Shown one piece after another: positions 24,296 to 33,337 of a stretch of DNA of 64,000 nt; position 1 is the stretch's first letter; every line of letters starts with the position of its first letter. This stretch comes from Cephalotus follicularis (taxonomy: Eukaryota > Streptophyta > Magnoliopsida > Oxalidales > Cephalotaceae): NCBI GenBank assembly GCA_001972305.1, contig BDDD01005904.1:1749-65748 (forward strand), in the 5' to 3' direction. The position numbers and the translations under genes are program-made. The notes under the pieces are model-generated. The model did no database searches, had not been told where the DNA came from, and worked only from the letters and a program-made list of their open reading frames with translations.

Positions 24296-25698
24296 GACAA
24301 AGGGTGGCCATGAATTATGCTTGGCACTTTTCACATTCACTGATTCCAGAAAAGTCGAGAGAAGTAAGGAAGTGGGAGTTGGGACCAGTTCTTGGCAGAA
24401 AAGGGAGAAAGAAGACAAGAGGGAGGTCCCTGCTGCAATCCTTAAATACCCACTTTATGGGAGAAAGGAAAATGGGGCAAGAGTGTAGAGAAGAGACAAC
24501 TTGAAGTGTGGCAATCCTTGGCAAGAAAGGAAGTCCAGAAATTGAGGAGCAAGTAGACCATCTCCGTTTCCAACCACCAGGTAGGTTGCTCTATATCCGA
24601 GTGCCTACCAGCATGTTTACCCGAGGAGCCACTGTGATTCTCCTCTGCCGTGTATGGGCAGTAGTCCCTCATCCACCATGCGCGCCTGAGCATCCCTACG
24701 GGCCTGAGCAGAGCTCCTCGCCAGTACTGGGAGCCATGCGCCGAGATGATGACATGCCCGGGATGCCGAGGAGAGATGCCAGAGGCGCTGGGGTGAGATA
24801 TCCGAGGAGCCATACGCCTGTGGTGCCAAGCCGAGGAGACAAGCTAGAGCTGCCATGGTTGACGCCAGAGCTGCCATGGTGGACCCGAACTGCCTTGGTT
24901 TAATGCTGAGCTGCCAGGGTTGGATACGGAGCTCCTCTGCCCATGCTCGAGCTCCCAAGGCTGTGTTGTCACCATGTCGAGCAGCCTTGATGTCGAGCTC
25001 CATTGCAGGCCGAGCTTCCATGGCGACAAAGCTGCTACACTGAGCTCCTCTGCCAACACTCAGGGGGCCACGTACCCGAGTTAGTAAAGCCAAGGAGCTG
25101 TGCCAGAGGAGCTAGACACATGCAGGACTGCAGCCGAGGTGATAGTGACAGAGGATGCAACGCGACAGAGGAGACGGGTGCAGAAGGTGATGATCTGGGA
25201 TAGCTACCTGCTAGGACGCCTGCCCTGGCTTTCCTTACCATGCATGCTGATAGCCTTCCCTTGCTCTGCACCCACTACATGTGTCTTCCTTGCCGAGAAT
25301 CAAGGTGCAATATTCCCTGGTGCGTTGTCTTCTATTATGCAAAGGCTGGCGCCAAGAAGAGAAGACAATGAATAGTGGGTATGCATGTATCCTTGGCGTA
25401 ATACGTGTTCAAGCGGGGTTGCTCATGTATGCATTTTGCCCCTGCATGCACCAGAGGAGTTGAGAGATTGATAAATGTAAGTCATACGTCCTCGGGCAAA
25501 GGTTTTAAAAAAAAGGCAAGTAGTCACCTTTCATGTGGACATGGTGGAAGTGGACAGCACGTGCATGCGCCATGCATATGTGGATTATAATATAGGAAAT
25601 GCTATGCACAATGCACTCTAATTGGACTTACAGAGTGGACCATAAATGTCAAAGAAAGGGAATAGGATTAGCAAAGGAAGTTTAAGGATGATACAGGC

Positions 25699-25930
25699 TG
25701 GTGAGCCCAATTGGGGAGAATTCCGCCGAGCAGGTGAACCCAATGGGTGAATACCGCGAGGCAGGTGATCCTCGGGCGAATCCGCTAATGGTGAACCTAA
25801 GGGTGAATTCCGCCAAAGCTGGTGATCCAAAGGGTGAACCGTCAGAGCAGGTGAGCAAATGGTGAATTCCGCTCGGCAGGTGAACCCGGAGGAGAATTCC
25901 GCAGGCAGGTGAGCCTAAAGGTGAACCATG
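25699..25930. repeat. Minisatellite of 28-31 bp units, about eight copies
   Basis: Units begin with GGTGAACC, GGTGATCC or GGTGAGCC, then a variant of AAAGGGTGAATTCCGC and a GCAG end. They start near 25699, 25731, 25762, 25790, 25820, 25848, 25878 and 25907. Spacing and sequence drift freely, unlike a CRISPR array. Confidence 0.8.
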
Positions 25931-26293
25931 TATATTGACCAGACCATAGTATGACCGGACTAGACTCCTCTGTGCTATGATTTTTATGTATGATTCGAGT
26001 AGAGTAGTCCGAGGATAAAAGCATGATGATGATTATGTATGGATTATGATTTGCATATTTATTATTTTCTACTCTGTTTGCATTGTTTGTTCCTCTGGTA
26101 TGTGCCCGTATATGGGGTGACCTACACAACCCTCAGGGTTGCTGACCCATTCCTTTGAATGGGCCAGGTACAGGTACAGGTAGTGGAGGCACATCGCAGC
26201 AGCGCTCCAGGAACATTCAAACTTGAAACTTTGGGGGGTAGGGAGATTGCCAGAGTTTGGAATGTCGAGCATCTGAGGAAGTACTATCAATGA

Positions 26294-27430
26294 TTGTAAG
26301 ATGTCTTCAATGAAGTTGAATTTTTTCAAAATTTGTGTGCAATATTATATTTCCAAGTTTGCAAGGGACCGAAGGTCCAATGTCCATGTCCTTAAACCTC
26401 TGAACAGCCACCGATCAGCTCCCTCAGTTTTACGTTAAGCATCTCAGACCATGCCCCCAAGGGGGCACCTAGAGATCCAAAACTTCCTAAGTCTTACGAA
26501 GACTAACCCTCAAAAGGAAAACAACACAAGCCAAGGTATCAAACAGACCAGAGTAACAGGCATTCGAGAAAGCATCCAAGGATGCACCCACAGAAGCCTC
26601 CTTCCGAGGAGCATACAAAAGCCTCATTCCGAGGAGCACACTGAAGCCTCCTTCCGAGGAGCACACTGAAAACTCCTTCCGAGGAGCACACCCAAAGACT
26701 TCCAAGGAAGCACTAAGACTCCTAAGGGAGAAAACACTGGTCGGCAACACCATAGGAACTTGTCCAACCAGTCCTAAAGTCGTGACTTGAAAGGCGAATC
26801 CATGGGAACTCGCAACGATCAAGCTCGTCGGACTGAACACTTTAATACAAGTGTCCCCAAGTGGACGGCAAGCTCAGCCAACCTGTTCTAAAACCTAATA
26901 GGTCAGACAATACTCTCCTCGGCAAACCCATAGGAACTTGCCCGAGCAGACCAAGAACTCAATCTATGAGTACAATAAAATTTTTTGAAGACTGAGTTAC
27001 AATAACCTAAGTACTTTCAAAGTAAAAGGTCCTACGAGGACTGCCAAGCTTAAGTGACCTCGTCTACGAAGAGTTAGTTATTTGGGCTAAGTTAAAATTC
27101 CTAAGGGAATTATCAGCATATGTATACACTCAAAGCTCAAACACACAAGGAACCAACCAAAGGTGAAGTCCGAGAATACAAAAGGTTTGTTAATATCTTT
27201 GATAAGTTACTTAAGCATTTTTGGAGTCAAGTGTCTACTTGTGCGAGAAGTCAGAGGTCACAATAAAGACAAAATTCCTAAGGGAATTGTTAATGAGTAC
27301 ATACACGCAGAGGTCAACCACACCATACAGAAATCAAAAGCGAGACCAGAGAATGCAAAAAGAAATTCTTTTATTGATAAATTGAAGAGATTACAAGAGA
27401 GACTAAAAACTATTATAGAATAAAAGTAAA
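26294..27430. other. Spacer of element B between pol and the antisense gene
   Basis: Non-coding spacer. A 25-bp minisatellite (about 26596-26692, four units of CCTCCTTCCGAGGAGCACAC type) occupies the place where A and C have their GC-rich arrays. Bases 26340-26400 and 26730-27090 still align by eye with the spacers of A and C. TTTATT at 27370-27375 is AATAAA on the minus strand, a likely poly(A) signal for the antisense gene. Confidence 0.7.
26596..26692. repeat. 25-bp minisatellite, four units
   Basis: Units near 26596, 26621, 26645 and 26670 read CCTCCTTCCGAGGAGCACAC plus about five further bases, with small changes. It is a different motif from the A and C arrays but in the same place. 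Confidence 0.8.
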
Positions 27431-27433
27431 AAA

Positions 27434-29869
27434 CTAGGGTTGAGGAGGATCTTCTTGCTCGGGCAGAGGATCTTCATATTGGAGTGGAGGAGCGAAGAAG
27501 GCCTCAACAGAAGGCAGAGGAGGAGCTTCAAATCCAGTAAAGGGGTCCACTGGAGCTGAGGAAGAAGGAATAGCAGGGGGGGTCCAGTGCAGGGTACGAG
27601 GTCGAAGCAGCATCCGCAGCAAGAATAACCAAGTCTGGTGAGCCTGGGATCGACAGTTCGTCCACCATGGCAGACGAGACTCCCTCTTCCAGCTCCAGAC
27701 GGAGCTTCTCTTCCTCCGCATCAATTCCCTCTGGATAGAAGTCAAATGTCCTGGCAGAGGGACCATACACCACTTTATCCAGTGGGACCTCGGGATGCAG
27801 AGAAGAGATCCAGTTCCTGCAAGCATAGAAGCCCCGGCGGAAGTACCCGGCTGCTTCCTCGAACACATGCTCCTCAAACTCATCAGAGCTCTTGAACTCC
27901 TCCACGGAGGATCTCAACAACTGCTTGAACTCCTCTGAGTCTTTGAAGTCTGCCACAGCCTTGTGGTGCTCCCTCCTCAGCAGCTCCTGATCTTTCCTCT
28001 GCTGGCGAATAAGCTTCGCCTCCAACTCCTCGCACCTCTTTTTGGTGTGCTCCAGCTCGGCCACCATCTCCTTCCTGTCAGCCCGCTCCTCCTCCAGGTC
28101 CTCAATTGCTTGCTTCATCTCCTCAACCAAGGACTCCTGAACTTTGTGGGCCGAGAGTGCAGTTTCCTCCAACGTAGCCATGCTCTCCCTTAGCTCCCTG
28201 TCCCTGGACACCACGGCAGAGAAGTTGTCCACCAGCAGTTGAGTATTGTTCAGAGCCTGTCAGAGAAGCATAAATGTTAGTAATTATGAAGAACCAAGAC
28301 ACAAGAAAAATCAAGGCAACTAGGGAAGAGATCACTTACCCTCAAGTTGCTCCGCAGACAATGGGTCACCAACTCCTCATTGGACCATTTCTCCCTTGCC
28401 TCCATCTCCATGGGGAAGAAGACCAAACAACTGACTGCTTAGGGGACCCCAGGAGCATTAAGGTGCAGCTTGGTGCAGTCCATGTCCTCAAACTCGTTCA
28501 GCAGGTCCTCAGCCTCGCGAGTTGGAGGAATGATGATTGGATCCTTCAAGCTCGGTCCAAGGGCAGCGACGTCCTCGACCTCCCTCCCTACTTTGGTTCC
28601 ATCCACAGCCTTCCCCTTTCTACTCCTCTTTGTCAAAGGAACATGCTCGTCAGCAGGGGAGGTTTCATCAGCAGTCCTCTTGCCCGCCTCCTTCCTCTTC
28701 TCTGCAGCAGCAACAGGCACCCTAACAGGTGGAGGAGTTTTAGCTTGTGGCCTTGACCCCTCAGCTACGGAGGTCTTCCCCTTAGGCTTTGGTCCACCAG
28801 CTACAGGGACCTTCCTCTTGTCGATAGCCTTTATGATGGCAGAGAAATCAAGGCGAGGGGCCATAGCTGAGAGAAGATATGAAAGTCAGGTCCGAAGTTT
28901 TGAAGTACAAGAAATAAATGAAAATAACACTAACATAAGGAATGGAGGAGACAAAGGCTTTGTATAATTTTCCTCTGACATTGGGGGCAGAGGACTATCT
29001 TGATCTCCCTCTCCCTCTGAGATATCCATCTCAGCTCCGTCCGAACGAGATCCTTGTCCAAGGACCACACTCAGTCCAGCCTAGAGCAGATGATCCTCAC
29101 TAACGATGGAGTTTACATCCTCTGGCTCAAGGGCCAAGAGTTTATTAAGGCTGACCTTCTCAGCCGAGGCCAGGCGAGACCTCCTGTTAAAAGATTTTGT
29201 GTCCAGAGAATTGCACCAGGGAGAGGGAGTGAACCCTTCGAAGTCCTTTATTAAAAAGTACCTCTTCCTCCAGTTTTTTATGGACTTGGTAGGGTTGAAG
29301 AGAAGTTTTTTCACCCCAGAACGAGACTTGAAAAAGTACACATTCGTTTTAGGGGTGGCCGAGAGGACGTGGAACTCTTTGAAAAGGTTCACTATCGCGT
29401 CCACCTCGGACTCTATGCACTTGATGAGGAAGACAATCATGAAGCTCCAGGACTGAGGTTGAAGAAGTGAGGGATGAAGACTAAAGTTGACTAAGACAGA
29501 GTTGGCAAAGGAGAGAATTGGGACCCTCAGGCCATGAGAGAGAGCCCCTTCGAAGATGACAAAGAGACCTTCTCTGTGCATGGTAACCATCCGAGGATCT
29601 GAGGGAAGGCAGTAGGTTAGCCCACGAGGAAAGTTATACCTCTCAGAGAGCTTTTTGACCTCAGCACGACTGAGGGTACTTACATCGAAACAGTTTTCAT
29701 CAGCAGGAAGGTTAGCCCCTGCGATGGGTGCAGCAGGGTCACCCACCGCAGCCCCCAGGCTACCTTCAACACCAAGTGGCCTCTCGGCGATGGGAACCAC
29801 CATGGCCAAGGGCTCGAGTGATAGGGGAGAAATGGAAGAAGATCCACTGGATTGTTCTTGGCTAGCCAT
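27434..29869 (-). CDS. Antisense gene of element B (PF04195-like gypsy-associated protein)
   Basis: Same plan as the antisense genes of A and C but strongly diverged. The first exon (from 29869) has a Ser-rich start, then the conserved domain with LFVIFEGALSHGLRVPILSF, HPSLLQPQSWSFM, KNWRKRYFLIKDFEGFTPSPW and EPEDVNSIVSEDHLL. A middle exon (about 28440-28864) is Lys/Pro-rich with basic RKGK and KRSRKGK patches that could act as a nuclear signal. A coiled-coil exon (about 27600-28256) follows an intron at 28257-28339 and keeps FRRGFYACRNWISSLHPEVPLD, here cited in two halves around the Cys. Function unknown; a fossil with a few breaks, kept recognisable over about 2.4 kb. Confidence 0.7.
28257..28339 (-). 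other. Probable intron in the element B antisense gene
   Basis: On the minus strand a GTAAGTGATC donor and a TTCTCTGACAG acceptor bound 83 bp of T-rich sequence just before the coiled-coil exon, as in elements A and C. Confidence 0.65.
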
Positions 29870-30492
29870 GAACCTGAGACGAAGAAGAAGGGACTGTTAA
29901 AAGAAATGTAGGAACGACCTAGAAAAGCAAAGAGATGACAGAAACTTACCAAAGACCTTGATGTGAAGTGATGAAATGGGGTTCTGAAGGCACGACAAGA
30001 TTAGAAAGCTCTCAACGATGATGTAAGTATGGAGATTGAAGGAGCGAAAGGTTTGCTTTGAGAAGAACGAGGCCTTTTATAGACCCCCACCTCGGATCCT
30101 AGCCCTCCACCTCACACAGATCCAACGGCTGGGGAACAGACCGTTAAATCAGACGCGGGAAACGATGAGACAGACGTGGGAAACGAAAACACAGAGGCGG
30201 GAGACGCTCAGTTGATGCCACGTGTGAATCGTATTCAGTACGCAACTTAAATGATAATGATTACAGCTCGCGACACGAGGCCGGTTAATAAAAATAAGTA
30301 CAGATCAGAGGGCAGGCTCTAATCCTCGGCCCAGGCAGACAATGTTTTGTGTCAGAGGATTGCCAAGAGCAACACTTTCAGCCTCAGCCCATTTGCACAA
30401 GGAGAAGCTAGCAGGAGGTTCTGCAGAGGAGTTTTGCCTGAGCCACGACTCTCAACTTTGATCCTCCTCCTCTGACCAAGGTCAGAGAAGAA

Positions 30493-30508
30493 GGACCAGG
30501 GGGGCATA
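30493..30508 (+). other. Polypurine tract of element B
   Basis: GGACCAGGGGGGCATA-type sequence lies directly before the 3' LTR; elements A and C have almost the same tract, with CCTGG before the purines on the other strand. It would prime plus-strand DNA synthesis. Confidence 0.8.
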
Positions 30509-31558
30509 TGATGGGGTAAAAATCTGTTTATTTTAAGAAGGACACGTGTCCTCCGAAGATTCGGCCAGTTGTCCAGAAGGGTTTAGAAGCTTGCCAAAGG
30601 CCCTGCCAAGGAACGCTTATGTGGCATAAGGCATCTTCCTCGGACCCAGAGCCGAGGACAACTTTTTTCTGAAGATCTCATAATGAGACACCAGGGCCGA
30701 GGAGCTTACTTGGGCTTCAGGTCAGAGGACCTCCTCCAGGGTACCCGTGCCGAGGACCTCCCCTGCCGAGGAGCTTACTTAAGGTACGGGTCAGAGGACC
30801 TCCTTCAGGGCACCAGTGCCGAGGACCTCCTCTACCCGAAGTGTTTATTGGACATGAGACGGAGGACATACCCCTACTACACATATACCGAGGACTTTCT
30901 CCTCGGCGCTATCCAAAAAGACCTCGTCCTCGGACGAAAGTAAGAGGACCTGGCGTCCTAAGCGTACACCACTGAGGAAGCACCAGAAGATGAAAACTAA
31001 GGAGCGAAAGGGGATAGCAAGAGGCCCATGACCTCGGTAACAGTATCGTAGTTCATTTCCTCGGCAGTCCTGCGACAAAGGACCTCCACTTTGTTTATAG
31101 GATAAGGGCATTAAATCTGCCTGGTTTCCTGGGATTCGTCCTTATCCAAATAACGAGGCAGTGTCATCATGAACTACCAACAAGGAAAGAGGCGAAGTAT
31201 TTGGCGGAGATCAAAGAAAATGACCGAGATCCTCGGCATTTCCTTAGGAAACAGTTACCACCTCCACATTTCACGCTCTAACGGTTACAGTCTAGCACTA
31301 TAAATACCAGTTCGACAGTCTGAACAAAAGTCAACCATTTTTACATTGCAAAGAACCTTATACCCTCTGCACATTGTCTAACTTGAGTGACGGAGTGTCC
31401 CCGGGAGAACAACCTCCTGGACCTTCCACCAGTTTGTTACTTTGTGCAGGAATCAGAGATCGACGTCTTCCTCCCAGGCATCCTTTTTGAGCGTTTCTCT
31501 TAACAAATTAAAGTCCTCCACGTATGATACTGTTGAGAGAAGGATTTCTGTATCAACA
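30509..31558 (+). repeat. 3' LTR of element B, 1,050 bp
   Basis: Same ends and length as the 5' LTR, with the same 69-bp duplication (units at 30696 and 30765). It is followed by CCTAT (31559-31563), the target duplication. Confidence 0.93.
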
Positions 31559-31563
31559 CCTAT

Positions 31564-32010
31564 TGACTGAAATTACTACTCACTGCATCATAAATTAGCA
31601 TCATAAATTAACATTTATTTATGTTATTATATTAAGATTTGGCTAATAATATCGTAGGACACTTATTAAGGAAGAGAGAGATATACACATAAAATATAAG
31701 TTCAGTTTTCATCAGACTTTATGATGTATGTTAAGAATTACGATAACTTTTTATATGTTTATCTCTCTTCACTTTAACAATTTGATAGATATAAGTAAGA
31801 GGTAAACATAAAAGCTCAAAACTTCCGATCTTTTATTTATCCTATCCTTTTTCCCTTACCTTGCACCCAATATATATATTTACAGATTATTATGTAATTA
31901 AAATTGTAGAAAGTGTTAAAAGATATTTTAAATATTTTCTTTAAGAAAAAATAATATGTTGAACTGATAATTTTCAATTGCAAGAATCAAATTTTTGCTA
32001 AAAACTTTTT
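31564..32010. other. AT-rich spacer
   Basis: No gene, repeat or element end is recognised. Confidence 0.5.
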
Positions 32011-32370
32011 AAGGCTATAGACCTAATTTGCTCTAGGGACTTACATCAAAAGTATCAACTGTGTTTCAAACTTTAAAACGGCTTAATCGATGACTCCAAT
32101 TATCAATTTGACTAAATTAAAACATTGAAGTGATGAAAAATCAAGAATATTAGAGTGATTACGTAGTATTTAGTAAAATTATTCAAAGACAAGATTAAGA
32201 CTATACCTAAATTAAAAAAAATTATCGCATAAAGTGAAATTTTCTCTCACGTCAGGCAGACCCTCAATTAAGTCAAAATTGATAATTGAGGTCATCGATT
32301 TAACCGTTTTAAAATTTTGAGAGCAATTGATACTTTTGATATAAATCCATATGACAAATTGAGTCTTTAA
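32011..32370. mobile_element. Foldback MITE with arms of about 105 bp
   Basis: The left arm (about 32011-32119) and right arm (about 32268-32370) are reverse complements over most of their length: both carry TATCAAAAGTATCAA, TTTTAAAACGG and AATCGATGA or their complements. About 150 bp lies between. Long terminal inverted repeats without coding sequence suggest a non-autonomous DNA transposon, possibly Mutator-like. No clean target duplication was found. Confidence 0.65.
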
Positions 32371-32377
32371 GTCGATT

Positions 32378-32620
32378 TTTAATTAGAATTATAATAGAGT
32401 GAAACATGATTAAAGCTATAATTCGGCATGGCCTCTCAAAATCAAGGCTCAAACAATTAATTGGAATTATAATAGAACGGAACATAATTAAAGCTCAAAT
32501 TCGGCATGGACTTTTAAAACCAAGGCTCAAACTTTTAATTAGAATTGTACAAATTCGGCATGGACTCTTAAAACCAAGGCTTAAACTTTTAATTGAAATT
32601 GTAATGGAGCGTTAAAAACA
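32378..32620. repeat. Three imperfect tandem units around AATTCGGCATGG
   Basis: The word AATTCGGCATGG starts at about 32420, 32498 and 32552. Around it run CTTTTAAAACCAAGGCTCAA and TTTTAATTAGAATT variants. The second and third units are shorter apart (54 bp) than the first and second (78 bp). Confidence 0.75.
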
Positions 32621-33265
32621 AGGCTCAAGGGAGAAATAGTTTCTCTTTGTAAGTTGAAGTGTGTGGTTATACACTTTATATAGTGTATTAATTCAAAAGG
32701 AGAGATTAGCTGGGTAAATATCCATAAACTTTATTATTGAATATGTTTTTATAATTATATCCATCCAAAATATTTCTACAAAAACAATGGTAAAGTATAA
32801 TGGTTTTTATAATACCATTAGATTAAAATTTAATTACTATAAATACGTTATAAAAAGCAATACTAATTTTTTTTTATCACAACTTCTTAGTAGGATTCGA
32901 ATCTATATGAATTTTTGATCGTCTGTCAAAGAAAAAAAAAAAACGAATAGATCTTATAGAATTTTCAATAAATTCTTTGATTTATTCTGAAAACAGATAA
33001 TTATTCATCACTTCTCACGTTACGCGAATAATCAGAATATTAAAGAAAACCCAAAAAGCTTTTAAGGAATAGGTTAGAGCCTTTAAACTCAACCGAATCC
33101 TAAGTCCACTTCCAAGACTCTTAATTCATGTATACACCCTTCTTAAACACAGTATTAATCTCAACATTAAATCATTAACTAAAATTATAATACCCTTGAT
33201 TACTGAAGGATTAAGGAGTGAGATAAAAAGTAAATATAAAGGGCATGACTGTCTCTCTAAACTAC
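32621..33265. other. Upstream region of the BURP gene
   Basis: AT-rich non-coding sequence. Apart from the promoter box listed next, I recognise no defined site. Confidence 0.45.
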
Positions 33266-33272
33266 TATAAAA
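33266..33272 (+). promoter_or_regulatory. TATA box of the BURP gene
   Basis: TATAAAA (in CTACTATAAAAACC) lies 66 bp before the presumed start codon at 33338, leaving room for a short leader of about 35-40 bases. Confidence 0.65.
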
Positions 33273-33337
33273 ACCAGTCTACAACTCAACAAAACCACCC
33301 TTAATCTGCCCCTGCATTAACCATTAATCATACACTA

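Larger units (their letters stand above)
24010..26205 (+). mobile_element. LTR-like insertion in the integrase region of element B
   Basis: It starts TGTAAGAGCCCTAAATATTA, typical of a plant gypsy LTR, directly after integrase sequence that matches elements A and C. A TATATAAG box lies at 24288-24295, followed by a GC-rich leader-like segment (24580-25350) full of GAGCTCC and GCCGAGGAG words, then a minisatellite (25699-25930). Near 26120-26160 it shares a GGGTTGCTGACCCATT block with 11012-11056. Pol resumes at about 26210. No matching end or clean target duplication was found, so this is a rearranged, partial copy. Confidence 0.6.
17893..26293 (+). pseudogene. Gag-pol region of element B
   Basis: Parts in order: gag (about 18000-19660) with the conserved core from KYDGSTDPIQHV to DLLKRAERYINAEEE and a CRYHRDHGHDTEEY zinc-knuckle-like segment; protease near 21340 with the DSGSS site; reverse transcriptase (about 22000-22560) with the YIDDM box; integrase from about 23340 with its HHCC zinc site (ending CDKCQRN) and the core blocks MDFVGPLP and SDNGKQFDC. 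The last residues of pol, as in elements A and C, appear at 26210-26293 after the second nested insertion. This is a fossil with several breaks besides the two insertions. Confidence 0.85.
16798..31558 (+). mobile_element. Element B: full-length Tat-lineage Ty3/gypsy retrotransposon with nested insertions
   Basis: Two 1,050-bp LTRs bound 14.76 kb, and the flanking bases CCTAT repeat on both sides (16793-16797 and 31559-31563). Between them lie the primer site, gag-pol, a spacer with a 25-bp minisatellite, the antisense gene and a polypurine tract. Integrase follows RNase H and reverse transcriptase, and an antisense ORF sits before the 3' LTR; this layout fits the Tat (Retand/Ogre-like) lineage. 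A gypsy solo LTR (19701-21171) and a second LTR-like insertion (about 24010-26205) are nested in it. The LTRs differ at roughly 45 positions by eye, about 4%, suggesting an insertion one to a few million years old. Its genes carry several breaks. Confidence 0.93.

Noticed and set aside
24617-25093. Long frames in the GC-rich part of the nested LTR-like insertion
   Set aside because: No recognisable domain, overlapping frames on both strands, and repeated GAGCTCC words explain the lack of stops.
25699-25930. Evenly repeated GGTGAACC units that might suggest a CRISPR array
   Set aside because: There are no constant repeats with unique spacers; the units drift in length and sequence, and the setting is a plant LTR.
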